Positions 38,488-49,664 of a stretch of DNA of 64,000 nt are shown here, one piece after another (within the stretch, counting starts at the first letter, position 1; every line of letters starts with the position of its first letter). The stretch covers positions 1,868,252 to 1,932,251 of the forward strand of contig NC_067207.1 of assembly GCF_026262505.1 (NCBI RefSeq). The letters run 5' to 3'. The notes under the pieces were generated by a model. That model was not told the origin of the DNA. It did not search any database and saw only the letters and a list, made by a program, of their open reading frames with translations. The DNA is from Trichomonas vaginalis G3. Taxonomy: Eukaryota > Parabasalia > Trichomonadida > Trichomonadidae. The translations under genes and the position numbers were made by a program.

Positions 38488-38865
38488 ATGCGTCCATACA
38501 AACCAGCATTTGACGAAACTAGCAGCGAAATTTCATTTCTTAATCGACAAAAAGAATTACGCTCACTATACAGTGACTTTAAAAAGGCTTTAGAAGAAAT
38601 GCAATATTCAGATACAACAGTTACAAAAACACAGGACTATTTTAGCGAACAACCTGAAGTTACGCAACAAGATGATACACTTAATGACGAATTGCATGCA
38701 GTTCTCGATGAAATTCGAGTACTCATCTCAGAAGTAATCGGAATCAAAGCAGATTTGCGGGCAACTGGATACGATTCACACTTAGAACTATTCGATAAAT
38801 TAGATAATGTCCTTCAAATACTAAAATCACAAAGGGGACGCGCAGAATCTTTGTTATATTACTAA
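38488..38865 (+). CDS. Small coiled-coil protein, unknown
   Basis: The product has 125 residues and starts MRPYKPAFDETSSEISFLNR. Two helical segments (about 15-40 and 70-118) look like coiled coil with few hydrophobic residues. There is no known domain. An Inr-like box sits 20 bases upstream and the stop reads TAAA, both supporting a real gene. Confidence 0.55.
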   Translation: MRPYKPAFDETSSEISFLNRQKELRSLYSDFKKALEEMQYSDTTVTKTQDYFSEQPEVTQQDDTLNDELHAVLDEIRVLISEVIGIKADLRATGYDSHLELFDKLDNVLQILKSQRGRAESLLYY

Positions 38866-39489
38866 AATGATGTATATATTTGTTTGGATTAAAATACACT
38901 ATGAAATTAAACTTTTGTTGATGCTATTTTACAATTGAATACTTTTTCTGCTTTAGATAATTTTGCTCATTTGAATATTGTTGTTTATTCAGCATATATA
39001 TTGTCCAGTATGCAAAACAGTAAGGTGATTTATGTATGTCTTAATATATTGATCAGAATACTAAATATAACAGTGATTGGAGAGATTCACAGATTTTTAA
39101 ATACTGTTTGAGGGATTAACTATTGCATCTATAATTTAATACACTATCATTAACGTATAGAATACTCCAATCAGATGGCTACACCATATTTAATCCAAAA
39201 ATGTTGAAGATAAGGAATTTTGATTTCATTATGAAATACCTGAACAGGTTAGTCATTTTATACATAATTCAAACTTACTATGAATGCGTAACCCATATTA
39301 TTGGTGATTCTCAAGTGAGAAAACTATAACTACTTTTCTAATCGCTACACAACTGATGGTAGATGCGACTCATCAACCCATTTATATATATTAAATCACT
39401 CAACAATTGCGGTGATGTAAAAGATTGAAGTACCCATTCAAAATTTTAGATTGAATGATCTACAAAAACGTGCAAAATTCCGAAGCATA
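38866..39489. other. Intergenic
   Basis: 624 bp of AT-rich sequence. No gene or repeat was recognised. Confidence 0.5.
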
Positions 39490-41091
39490 ATGGATTCACT
39501 GGCAGGCAACCAACCTCTTTTCAAGAATACTGAAGTGAGCAACGTTGTCTATGAGCCATACAAATCCAAAAAATATCGGAGTATTGAAGAGGTAGACTTT
39601 AATAATTGTAAATTAATACCGGTATTCTCAGAGGCTGCCACAAACAAAGCCATGATGAAACTAGGCTATCAACCTCAAGATTTAGTACAATTATCAGGTG
39701 AAAGTATCGACAGAATACCTGGTTCCGAAGATATCCGAAGAAGAATTATCAATGAAATGGAAGAAAGAAGGAAAAACGCATTTCAGAAAATTATCGAAGA
39801 GAGAAAGAACATTCTTGCACAAGAAAATCCTCCACCAAAACCATCTGCACAACGATTAGGAAAAGATTACGGAGAAATCATTAAAGAACAACAGAGACAG
39901 ATTAATGTATTAAAGCGTACTAAAGAAGAACATATTAGTAAGAAGAACAATCAATTAAAGAAGATCGAAGAATCAGATAAAGATGCTGCAAAAAGAATTA
40001 AAGAGTACAGAAAGCAAAGAAATCAAGAATTAGCGGAACGAAGGGCAAAACAAGAAAAACGAGAAAAGGAAGTATACGAGAAACTTACACAAGAGATAAT
40101 GCAACAGAAATTAGCTGCTGAAATACAAAGACAGAAATTTGAAGAAGAAGCTGAAATGAGAGAACAAAATAATTCACTCAGAAGGTTGAAACCAAAGCCT
40201 TGGAAAGATTCTTTATCAGATAATTCTTCAGTAAACTCGAAATTATTACAAAATCGCGAAAAAATCGAAAATGAAGCGCGAGAAAAGGCAAAACAAATCA
40301 TCGAAAAGCAAAACCATGCAATTCAAATTGCACAAAAGAGAAAACTCGATAAAATGAAAGAAATTTCTACAAGAATTAAAGAACAAGACGCAAGACTTGC
40401 TCAAAAGCAACAAATGCTTGAAGAAAAAGAAAGAGAAAGTGTTATTTCATTGATTAACTCAATTAACAATAAAATTTCTAAATCTGAAAATATTCTTCAA
40501 GAACAAAGAAGATCTATGCGAAAAATGTTGAAAGAAAAGCACTTATTACTTGAAAAGAAATCAGAAGAAGTTAGTCAACGCCGCCAAAGACTTGAACTTG
40601 AAAGGTTATCAAAATTAAATGACGCGATCAATCATACAGATTCTGTTGCTGACAAGAAACGAGCAATTAGTGAACTGAGATTAAGCAACTATCAAAAGAT
40701 GAACGAACAATTACGAGAAAAAGCTCAATCTGTTTTATCTCAGAAACAAAAGATCGAAGAAGAAACAAAAGCTCATATGAGTGAAAGTATAGAGAAGCAG
40801 AACAACGCTATCAAGAGAAGCGAGGAATTGCAAAAGAAGAGAAACGAAGAATTGAAGAAGAGAGCTGCCGTTGATTGGGAAAAGAGAAAACTAGGTAGTG
40901 AGAAAGCCAGAATGATCAATCTCCAGAGACAATACGCAAGACAGGAGAAAGCAGAAAAAACAGAACAAAGAATGAACCAATTATACGAAGAAAGAATGGA
41001 AAGGAAAGAGCAACATGAAATCGCAATAGAAAAGATCAAGATGATGCGTATGAAGATGATGGAAGAAGTTCCTGACGATACGAAAGAGTAG
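39490..41091 (+). CDS. Long coiled-coil protein (trichohyalin-like composition)
   Basis: The product has 533 residues (start at the first in-frame ATG, MDSLAGNQPLFK). After a ~100-residue N-terminal part, almost the whole chain is a charged coiled coil rich in E, K, R and Q (for example KEEHISKKNNQLKKIEESDK). A basal-body or cytoskeletal filament role is typical of such proteins in flagellates, but no family was recognised. The frame opens a few codons earlier without an ATG. Confidence 0.6.
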   Translation: MDSLAGNQPLFKNTEVSNVVYEPYKSKKYRSIEEVDFNNCKLIPVFSEAATNKAMMKLGYQPQDLVQLSGESIDRIPGSEDIRRRIINEMEERRKNAFQKIIEERKNILAQENPPPKPSAQRLGKDYGEIIKEQQRQINVLKRTKEEHISKKNNQLKKIEESDKDAAKRIKEYRKQRNQELAERRAKQEKREKEVYEKLTQEIMQQKLAAEIQRQKFEEEAEMREQNNSLRRLKPKPWKDSLSDNSSVNSKLLQNREKIENEAREKAKQIIEKQNHAIQIAQKRKLDKMKEISTRIKEQDARLAQKQQMLEEKERESVISLINSINNKISKSENILQEQRRSMRKMLKEKHLLLEKKSEEVSQRRQRLELERLSKLNDAINHTDSVADKKRAISELRLSNYQKMNEQLREKAQSVLSQKQKIEEETKAHMSESIEKQNNAIKRSEELQKKRNEELKKRAAVDWEKRKLGSEKARMINLQRQYARQEKAEKTEQRMNQLYEERMERKEQHEIAIEKIKMMRMKMMEEVPDDTKE

Positions 41092-41313
41092 ATTATTTAT
41101 AATTAGTTTTTGTTTAGTTTTGTTTATTAAAGTATTGTTTTTATTGTTTCATACTTTGGATGTTATTTGACATTTTTGGCTGTATAACCTTCATATCAAA
41201 TTGAATATTAAAATTATCTATGATTGTACATGAATTAAGTAGAAAAATGTTCAGGTACACTATGTGATATGAACATTTCCAAGTTAAAAATTCTTTGATC
41301 CTCTTGTTTTTAA
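41092..41313. other. Intergenic before the TTAA element
   Basis: Short AT-rich 3' flank of the coiled-coil gene, including the left TTAA target site at 41310-41313. Confidence 0.5.
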
Positions 41314-42408
41314 GGGTCCACTGTAAAAATTGAAAGTCTCTCAAAATTGAGAGGCGATTTGCAAATAATCGTTATCGTCTTTTTTCGAAAATCCACTTTT
41401 CCTAGTGTTCTGATTAATATTTTGTGAATGTAACAATAAAGTATATGTTTTAGTAAGATGATAATACATTCTATCACTTCAAATCTCATAAAAATTGCAA
41501 AATCAGCGAGTTTTATAAGAACATGATTTTTTCGAATTTTTTCGCTTCTGGATGCGTGTTTTGAAAAATAGATATTTTCGAATTTTGATTTTAATTTAAG
41601 TATAAATTTTATATTAGGAATTTTTTTGACCTATTTCCAATCATTAATTCCTAAGTTTTTCTAGGAATTTAATTGAGAAGAAATTAGGAAATTCGCTTTA
41701 ATGCCATTACATCCTAATATTGTGATGCATGTAGTTTATATTTATTGAGGCTAATGCCGGAATATCGTGCATTTTATAAAAAATTCAAAGAATTGACAAT
41801 TGGATAGCACAAATTTAATTCTCTAGACAAAATATTATTGTTTATATATTCAAAGCATTATCCTTCGTTTTGAAATGTTGGCCAAAAATTTTCGTGTTAT
41901 TTTTTGTGTTTCAGCATAAATTATGTATTGACTTATGAAAGATAAGCATTTTATTCATTATCATAAAGATATACCAAAACAAATTGATAAAATTTTAAAA
42001 AATGTGTATTTTAGTGGGTATTATTCTGGCCAATGCCCATTTTTAAACGATTTAATATTGACCATATCAATAGCCGACTCAATGTAAAAATTTAGATATT
42101 ATTTTTTTCATTATTCAAACTTTGATAAATTTTAGTATAATGAATGATTTTGTTTCGTGTATGATACAGAAATGAAAAGCTTGATTAATATCATTTTGCA
42201 TTTTTTCAAGAATGTTAGAGTACATCTACATTAAAAAATCGGATTCGAATTGCGATACTGCATCAAATTGTTGCACATCTGATAAGGATCTCAAAAGAGT
42301 AAAGTTAATTTTTTTGTGTTTTTTTAAGTTTTGGGCCTTAGTAAAAACACCATCTTGAGCAATATTTTTGGGACGACGATAGGCCTTATTTGGCCTTACA
42401 GTGGACCC
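41314..42408. mobile_element. Non-autonomous TTAA element (Kolobok-like), 1,095 bp
   Basis: The element is flanked by TTAA on both sides (41310-41313 and 42409-42412). Its ends are GGGTCCACTGTAA and the exact inverse complement TTACAGTGGACCC, a 13-bp perfect terminal inverted repeat. It has no coding frame. The TTAA target and GGG start resemble the Kolobok element at 51081-54080, whose first bases include GGGTATAGTCCACT. A short hairpin CTCTCAA-AA-TTGAGAG lies near the left end (about 41338-41353). It is probably mobilised in trans by a Kolobok-like transposase. Confidence 0.75.
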
Positions 42409-42412
42409 TTAA

Positions 42413-43466
42413 TTTGTCATATTTTTTGGTCATTAATTAAATGAAGTTATTGCAGTGAATTCATAATATTTTTCTTGGACACAGATATGCAATATTGTAT
42501 CTCAAAGGATATTGTTAACTACCATGTTTTTAGAAATTGTTGCATCAACTCAAATTCGAATTACTTAATTTAAATGTAATTTACAGAATGTATGCAAGTC
42601 ATCTAATATATCGACAAATGATAATCATAAAAATTAAAATCGATATTTTGAGGAAATTATTCTTTACAAAATTGAGAACATAATTCATCAAAAATTCAAT
42701 CAAATCCTGACCAAGTAAAAAGTTATACACGTAATTTGATGTACTAAATATAATTTTCAATTTATAAAAAAATTGATAATCGAGTTTTTTTACATAAAAT
42801 CGTTCCACCTCTCAATTTTAACTTTGGTCGTCAGCTTATAATTCATATTTTCAAATTCAGAATATAAAAATTAACATTTTCATCGAACATTAACGACATA
42901 AATTGGCAACAGAGAATTTTCTGAATATCTTGAGTAAAGATGCATTTTAACTAACAAATAAAGCTTTTCAATGCTTTTACAAAAAAATGTATTTTTCTCT
43001 TGATCAATATGACTGGTTTATTACATTTTGATACTGTTGTCCTATGATATAGTCTTCTAAATGTACTATAACCCATATAGCTTGTTCTTGCAGTTGATTT
43101 ATCAAAGCAAAAATATGAATGAAAATTTTGTAAAAGTCAAAAATACTGTGGTAGTTATTTCAAAGTTTGTTCACACAAAAACAGCGCGAAAATAAATTTG
43201 ACAATTGATTTATATGGAAAATTGAATTTTCAAAGGTTTATTTTTTATATTAATTTAATTGTATTTTTGCCACGAAAGGAAGATGTAACAGTAATAACTT
43301 TGTCAAAGAAAAAACCGAAAAAGTAATTTTTATATCGTCTGATACGAATAATAGATGCAAACAGAAAAATAAATACCAGGTTAATCAAACATAAAGTCCC
43401 AAAATTGAATATACTTGTAAATCTCAATTTTTGAATCAGAGAACGGTTTTTTAATTGCAGGGAAAC
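42413..43466. other. Intergenic before the formin
   Basis: 1.05 kb of AT-rich sequence. No gene, RNA or element was recognised. Confidence 0.5.
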
Positions 43467-46400
43467 ATGCAGACTTCTAGTTTCCAAATCCCTGTGAAAG
43501 ATTTTAAGCCTTTCATCCAATTCGATGAAATGATGGCGAAACCTTCCGATGCAGAAATTATAAAACTTTTTGATAATTTAGTACCAGAATTAGATCTTCC
43601 TGAAGAAGCTATTCCAAAAATGAAGGAATGGGATTGCAAGAAGAAATGGGGATTCTACATGGGTCAAATGATGCATGCATCTATGCTTCCATCTCCCGAA
43701 TGTTTCCTCCAATATTTGAAATTTAACCCATGCTCCGAAGGATTCAAGCAGCTTCACACAAACTTAAGTAAGGAAATGGCTAGCTGGTCCGATCAATTTC
43801 TTAAAATCAATGGTCATCTCTTTTTAATTGAGCAATTTAGATTATACTACCAAACAATCAAGCAAACCAAAAAATTACCAGAATCGAAGAATGAAGAATT
43901 TAACGACATCTTATCCTGCTTCAAGGATATCGCGAACACCGATGACGGCTCGAGAATTTTAGTCAAACAAACCGAGCTCGCTTCACTTTTGATTAATTCC
44001 ATACTCCCGAATGACTCCAAAGCATTCGGCCTCATCATCAGTATTGTAACACCATTCGTTCTCGAATCCAAGGATGTTACTGAAATGGTTAACGAGTTTG
44101 ATCAATTAGAGCGCAATAACACAAAAGGCTTCAAGATTCTCGCGAAAATGATTTCCGACAATCCAAATGAAGTCAAAGGCGACTCATCCATTATTCGTCC
44201 CATCATTGTCTTCTTAAACGCCATGCTTCTCGCACATTCGAAGAAGATGTCGAGATACGTTAACTTCCTTTTCCATTTGGAGAACGATGGCGTCCTTCAT
44301 ACCCTTAAAGATTGCAAATTGAAACCCCAGTCCAAAGTTGAGTCTGGTTGCAGCGCTCTTCTTCAAAGGTGCGATGACATCTTAGTTCCACTCCATACAA
44401 TGTATCCAAAAGTTCCAGTTAACGTATTCCATACAAAGGAAATCTTCCACATTATCGACCTTGTTATACCTAAGGAGTTCTGTGGTATCATGCAGTGTAT
44501 CTCAGATATAGTTACAAATCACTCAGAGCACACAAAACGTGTAATCACTTACATTTTGAACTTTTTACAGTACTACAGACACTTTATGCTACACAAAGTT
44601 TCATTCTCTCTGGAAGACCTTTCCTCACAGGTCGCCAAAATCGATACTATCTACGATGCCGGAATGCACGCGAACTCTTTTACCATGGAAAATACAGTTC
44701 AGATGCTTTATAACGCTTCTCACTTCATTGATAGCGAATCTCTTAAGGCATTACCACTTCCAAAGCTCGAATCTGTTGATGTTACAAAGAATGATGAACT
44801 CGCAGCTAAAATTGGCGTCCTTACAGAACAGTTGAACGGTCTTAAGAAGCATATCAACTTCCTTAACCAATCAAAGGACGGATTATCTAAGGAAGTCGAT
44901 GCAGAAAAGGGCCGCAACAAAGAATTAATCGATAAATTGAATACAAACGAAGTAGAAATCAGCAAACTTCGCGAAGAAGTGAAGACAGCGAATAATTTGA
45001 TTGCAAAACTCAAACAAGATGAAGAAGAGAGACAAAAGAAGGAAGCAGCAGAGAAGGCCAGAAAGGAAGAAGAGGAAAGAAAGAAGAAAGAAGAGGAAGA
45101 GGCCCGTCATAAGAAGGAAGAAGAGGAAATGAAGCAGAAACAAGCCGGCGATGCTCAAAAGACAAACGACCAGAACAAGAAGGTCGCTCAGCTTGAGGAA
45201 GAACTCAAGCAACTCAGAGAAGATTCAGCCAAGATCATCGCAGATCTTCAGCATCAGCTTGAATCTGCCAGATCCCAGCCACCTCCAACAGATTTAGCTG
45301 GAGCACCACCTGTAGCACCTCCTCCACCTCCTGTTGGCGCTCCTCCGCCACCTCCACCGCCACCACCGCCTCCTCCAGGCGTTGCAGCAGCTGCCCCACC
45401 TCCTCCACCTCCACCGCCGGGACTCGCAGGTTTGGTTCCTCCTCCGCCGGTCGGAGCCGGAATCTTACCTCCTCCACCGCCTCCTCCAGGCGCTCCAGGC
45501 ATGCCACCACCTCCACCAGGCATGCCAAGAGCTCCTGCTCCAGCCAGACCTAAGAAGAAGAACGAAGCTCCACCGAAGAAGATGAAGAGTTTGTTCTGGC
45601 AAAAGATTCCTGACCAGCAGATCTCTCCAACAATCTGGACAACGATCGATGACACTAAAGTCAACTTCCAGACAGATGATTTCTTGGAGCAATTCGCTGC
45701 ACCAGTCATAGAGAAGGAGAAGAAGGAATCAGAAGGACAGTCACTTGCGAAGAAGCAGGTTGAACTCATCGATTCCAACAAGGCACGTTCAGTCGCCATC
45801 ATCCTTTCTCGCTACAAGATGTCATACGAAGATATCGTGAAGCACATCAAACAGGTCGATATCGACGAGTTCACAGAAGATCAGATCAATGCCATGAAGA
45901 CAAACCTTCCTACACCGGAAGAAGTTGGTGAAGTCAAGGGATACACAGGAGATCCAGCTCTTCTCGGCAAGTGCGAACAGTTCTTCCTCGAACTCATCAA
46001 GATCGAGAACCCAACAATCCACTTCGACCTCATGTTCCTCATCAAGACATACGACAGCCAGATGACAATGATCAAACCACCATTGGAAGCTCTCAAGAAC
46101 GCTTTCTATGTTCTCGAGAAATCCACAAAACTCAGAAACATCTTCTCTGTCATTTTGAGATTGGGTAACTACATGAACGGTGGCTCATCTCGTGGTGGCA
46201 TCTCCGGATTCAAGATAGACACATTGGACAAAGTAAGAGAAGTCAGATCATCCAAATCTAACTCAATTACTTTGCTCCACTTCATTGTCCAAACAATGCA
46301 GGAGTTCTATCCAAAGGATTGGGACATAACAGAAGAATCAGCAACATTCGAAACATCAACTAAAGCTGATTTAGATACAATTGCAAATAACATCAAGGCT

Positions 46401-46916
46401 GTTCAGTTGAACTTCAACAAGTGCCAGAGTTACATGGAACAAGCTGAGAAGGGAGTTATTGATGGCGATTTATTCCATCCTAAATTCTCAGAGTTCTCCA
46501 CTGGAAAGGAGCAAGAATTAACAAAGCTCAAGGAAGAATGCGACAAAGTTGCAGAGCGCGCAAACAACATCATCAATTTGTATGGAGAAAGCCCACAGAA
46601 GATGAAACTCGCGGACTTCCTCAACACATTCAATACATTCACAACAGAATACATGAAAGCTGCAGAAGATATCGCTAAGCAGAAGGCAGCGAAAGCAGCA
46701 ATGAAGGAGAAGAGAGAAAAGAGAAGAGAACAGTCAAACTCAATCCTAAAGAAAGGTCACCTCGACCAGGTTATGTCCGCCCTCGAAGATGGCTCTGGAC
46801 TCAACCAGATGAAGGCACCAAAGAAGTTTGGAAGAGTTACTCCAGGTAAGCCACAAATGATGGCTCCAGTCAGCGACTTACAGGCGGCATTCCTCAAAGT
46901 AAGAGCAAAGAAATAA
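43467..46916 (+). CDS. Diaphanous-type formin
   Basis: The product has 1,149 residues. An N-terminal armadillo-like GBD/FH3 region (about 1-420) is followed by a coiled coil (about 450-600). A proline-rich FH1 of many PPPPPP runs separated by G/A (about 610-695) then leads into a complete FH2 (about 710-1090). The FH2 core includes MKSLFWQKIPD and later LRLGNYMNGGSSRGGISGF, its defining signature. A basic tail with a DAD-like segment ends the chain. Formins nucleate and elongate unbranched actin filaments and are switched on by Rho GTPases. Translation starts at 43467 (MQTSSFQIP), the first ATG in frame. Confidence 0.9.
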   Translation: MQTSSFQIPVKDFKPFIQFDEMMAKPSDAEIIKLFDNLVPELDLPEEAIPKMKEWDCKKKWGFYMGQMMHASMLPSPECFLQYLKFNPCSEGFKQLHTNLSKEMASWSDQFLKINGHLFLIEQFRLYYQTIKQTKKLPESKNEEFNDILSCFKDIANTDDGSRILVKQTELASLLINSILPNDSKAFGLIISIVTPFVLESKDVTEMVNEFDQLERNNTKGFKILAKMISDNPNEVKGDSSIIRPIIVFLNAMLLAHSKKMSRYVNFLFHLENDGVLHTLKDCKLKPQSKVESGCSALLQRCDDILVPLHTMYPKVPVNVFHTKEIFHIIDLVIPKEFCGIMQCISDIVTNHSEHTKRVITYILNFLQYYRHFMLHKVSFSLEDLSSQVAKIDTIYDAGMHANSFTMENTVQMLYNASHFIDSESLKALPLPKLESVDVTKNDELAAKIGVLTEQLNGLKKHINFLNQSKDGLSKEVDAEKGRNKELIDKLNTNEVEISKLREEVKTANNLIAKLKQDEEERQKKEAAEKARKEEEERKKKEEEEARHKKEEEEMKQKQAGDAQKTNDQNKKVAQLEEELKQLREDSAKIIADLQHQLESARSQPPPTDLAGAPPVAPPPPPVGAPPPPPPPPPPPPGVAAAAPPPPPPPPGLAGLVPPPPVGAGILPPPPPPPGAPGMPPPPPGMPRAPAPARPKKKNEAPPKKMKSLFWQKIPDQQISPTIWTTIDDTKVNFQTDDFLEQFAAPVIEKEKKESEGQSLAKKQVELIDSNKARSVAIILSRYKMSYEDIVKHIKQVDIDEFTEDQINAMKTNLPTPEEVGEVKGYTGDPALLGKCEQFFLELIKIENPTIHFDLMFLIKTYDSQMTMIKPPLEALKNAFYVLEKSTKLRNIFSVILRLGNYMNGGSSRGGISGFKIDTLDKVREVRSSKSNSITLLHFIVQTMQEFYPKDWDITEESATFETSTKADLDTIANNIKAVQLNFNKCQSYMEQAEKGVIDGDLFHPKFSEFSTGKEQELTKLKEECDKVAERANNIINLYGESPQKMKLADFLNTFNTFTTEYMKAAEDIAKQKAAKAAMKEKREKRREQSNSILKKGHLDQVMSALEDGSGLNQMKAPKKFGRVTPGKPQMMAPVSDLQAAFLKVRAKK

Positions 46917-47426
46917 GAAGAAAAGCAAAAATATTTTTATTATTTATTTATTATTTATTTTTTCCTCTAAACACAATATTGTATATTGACTTTTACCAAT
47001 AATATTTTTATGATTAATTATTTTCATATTAGGGTAGGTTTTGACAATAATTTTAATTGAAAATAAAATCTTTATATATCATATCAGGGATTAATTGATC
47101 CTTAAGTGAGTAGAAATTAAGCACATATATATTGTGTTCAACAATGGGATCAATTTTTAGGATTGATTATTTATTTGAAAATCTAATGATTTCTTAGAGT
47201 CAGCTTTCTACTCAGATATGAGCATTTCAATTTTAGAACCTCAACAATCATAAATACAAAAGGTATTTGAAAAATACAAATTTCATAAGATTTTTTACAC
47301 ATATATGCTTAAGGAAGCAGCAGAAGTTCCTTTATCAAAAGATAAGATTCTATTTAAATGGAAAACTTCATAAAGCTTGAAACTAAAGAATGAGTTTGAG
47401 ATTTGAAAAGTGTACGTTTAATTTTA
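46917..47426. other. Intergenic
   Basis: 510 bp. No gene or repeat was recognised. Confidence 0.5.
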
Positions 47427-48218
47427 ATGAATTATCAAAATCAAGTCCCTGATTCATATTTAAATCAAGTTAAAGTAATATTGCCTGAACAGCAATACCA
47501 AAATGATGCACCAGTTCCACCTCCACAAGAAATGCCTCAAGTTCCATATAGTTATTTTTATATTCCTCCTCAAATTCAACAAGATGAAGTATTTTATTTC
47601 GAAAGACCTAGAAAAGAATTAGATCTTAAACTATTTGAATCCATTGATCCTCAAAAAATTGTACAAACAGGTGATATTCAATCAGTCGAATTTTATTTAA
47701 AAACCATTCTCAACTCCAAAGTTACAGGGAGAAACAAGCAACTTGGAACAAAGTCAATGAGCAATGCTTTTACAATAATGCAATTAGGAGCACAATATTT
47801 AACCAAATTACGAGCAAATAGATATTTACCATTTGGTGCTTCACCAACAGCAAATGGAGACGCGTATTTAATGAATTTAAACGAGCAGCTAATCACAAAT
47901 GCAAATTATCAAATTTCAGAATTATCCGAGATTATGAATCAACTAGAATTCCAAGTCACTCGTCTACAAACAGATATTACAAAACTCAGAAATAAAAAGA
48001 GGAAACTACAAGATGTCGTTGAAAAAGCTGAATTATTGAAAACAAAAAGGAAACTGCAGAGAAAGAAGAAAGAACATGAACAAAAGAAGAAGAAATCTTT
48101 AAGACGAGATGAATTAAGTGAAGGGCAAGTACCTCCATCAGAAATCAATAATTTCAACACAATTCAAGTTAAAGTAGGTTCTCTCAAATTCCCACAAATA
48201 GAAAGTTACGAATTTTAA
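47427..48218 (+). CDS. DZIP1-like N-terminal domain protein, putative basal-body protein
   Basis: The product has 263 residues. After a Q/P-rich lead, residues about 55-135 match the DZIP1/Iguana N-terminal domain in layout: FYFERPRKELDLKLFESIDP, then KIVQTGDIQSVEFYLKTILN and later IMQLGAQYLTKLRANRY. A lysine-rich coiled coil follows (about 150-235). DZIP1 proteins sit at basal bodies and transition zones of cilia and are involved in ciliogenesis. Trichomonads are flagellated, so a basal-body role is plausible. The match is by eye, without a zinc finger, so a weaker relation is possible. The ATG at 47427 is preferred over an earlier non-ATG frame start. Confidence 0.55.
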   Translation: MNYQNQVPDSYLNQVKVILPEQQYQNDAPVPPPQEMPQVPYSYFYIPPQIQQDEVFYFERPRKELDLKLFESIDPQKIVQTGDIQSVEFYLKTILNSKVTGRNKQLGTKSMSNAFTIMQLGAQYLTKLRANRYLPFGASPTANGDAYLMNLNEQLITNANYQISELSEIMNQLEFQVTRLQTDITKLRNKKRKLQDVVEKAELLKTKRKLQRKKKEHEQKKKKSLRRDELSEGQVPPSEINNFNTIQVKVGSLKFPQIESYEF

Positions 48219-48600
48219 ATGTTGAATTTCATTTTTAGTTAAAAACCGATGAGATATGTGTTTGTAGTTTCAACTATCATAGGACTTTAATATTATAAGA
48301 CCATGCTTAAGAAATACTTAAATACTTTCATGTAAATTAATCATTATACACTATTTTGTTTGTCTAATATCGAATAAAGCCGATATTTTTATATGATGTT
48401 TAATTTCAAGGGTCATACATGAAAGAAATATATGATGTTTTAGTCGAATTTAAAAATTGATAAAAACTCCGAACCAAATAGATTAATTTCTGCTCCGCGC
48501 AAGCTTAGCAAGTAAAAATATAGCTGTTAATATGAAAATTATAAATCTTTTGTTTTCATTTTAGGAAGGAAGTTCACCGACGATTATTGTAAAAATAAAA
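48219..48600. other. Intergenic
   Basis: 382 bp. No gene recognised. An Inr-like TCATTTT at 48556-48562 lies about 40 bases before the next start codon. Confidence 0.45.
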
Positions 48601-49158
48601 ATGATTGAAGTAACGATTGCTGTGGCTGAATTTTGCAGCAATCTTTCAAAACTAACATTAAACTATTCCGACATCCTCGAAATGTATGCTGATGTCGTTG
48701 CTTCCAGTCTAGAGCTTAGCGAAAATTCAGATGAAATTATTGATACAGCTCCTCCATTTAAACCTATTGAATTGAGCGATAGTTCAGATGAAGAGATCAT
48801 AATACCTAAAAAATACAGTAAAAAAGCAAATTCAGAAAATGAATCTCCAAAGCGAGCTTCAACAAGAAAATCAGTCATTCCATGGACTTCTGAAGAGGAA
48901 GAGGCATTGATTAGAGGCATTAAAAAGTACGGTTTAGGAATGTGGTCAAAAATTCATGATAAATACAGCGATATCTTCTCAGTCAATGGAAGAACTACTA
49001 CAGGTCTATCTAGAAAATGGTCTCGACTGAAATCACAGCCAGAATATCAAGATCTGGCCAATAATTTGCCAACAAAATCAAAGAAATCTTCAAAAACGGT
49101 CCAAGGACAGAATTCTATATCAACATACTTCCCGACTAATGAAGATTCGAAAAAATAG
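48601..49158 (+). CDS. Single SANT/Myb domain protein (telobox-like)
   Basis: The product has 185 residues. A Myb/SANT repeat at about residues 95-150 has IPWTSEEEEALIRGIKKYGL followed by GMWSKIHDKYSDIF and a third helix with GLSRKWSRLKSQPE. This W..EEE...G....G..W form resembles the single Myb domain of telomere-repeat binding (TRF/telobox) proteins. The N-terminal ~90 residues are acidic and serine-rich with helices. A telomeric or chromatin role is inferred from the Myb type. The ATG start is clear. Confidence 0.6.
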   Translation: MIEVTIAVAEFCSNLSKLTLNYSDILEMYADVVASSLELSENSDEIIDTAPPFKPIELSDSSDEEIIIPKKYSKKANSENESPKRASTRKSVIPWTSEEEEALIRGIKKYGLGMWSKIHDKYSDIFSVNGRTTTGLSRKWSRLKSQPEYQDLANNLPTKSKKSSKTVQGQNSISTYFPTNEDSKK

Positions 49159-49664
49159 AAACAAAATATTAATTCCAATCGTATTTAACATACAAATACT
49201 CATACAAATAGAGATGATTCGATTTTTAACTAACATTAGTGACGACTGTTGTTTATGATAATGTGGCATACTTATTGTATATATTATGTTGTTTGTTTTG
49301 CTTTGTTGTTTTTAATTATAAAAATTATTTTTTTTATTATCTTTTGTTAACTTCCAATAGCATTGCTTGCTATTTTACTAATATATTTCATGAAAATTTA
49401 TTAACAAGTGTATTATCATTGTGTTCTATTTCAAGAAAAAGGATTTGAAATTTACAATTTCATTTCTACTAAAGAAAGTTTATGATAGACTTATTAATTA
49501 CACATTTCCCTCATATGCAGATGTCCTAAAAATAAAGATTTTAAGTCTTCTTATTCGATATTTCTTTCAAAATCAAATATCTATTGAATGAAAATTTATT
49601 AAAACCAATATAAGTTTGATTACATATATTTTTTACAAAATTCATACAAAAAAAGCAAAAAATT
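49159..49664. other. Intergenic between convergent genes
   Basis: 506 bp. No gene or repeat was recognised. Confidence 0.45.

Noticed and set aside
41345-42817. AAAATTGAGAGG string inverted at 41345 and 42807 as arms of an older element
   Set aside because: Only about 12 bases in AT-rich DNA, without a target duplication; may be chance.
43441-43466. A 3' splice site before the formin start (TTTTTTAATTGCAG)
   Set aside because: It lacks the ACTAACACACAG-type end of known trichomonad introns, and an ATG follows directly.
45235-45802. Glycine/proline-rich frames opposite or beside the formin
   Set aside because: They are shadow frames of the FH1 proline runs.
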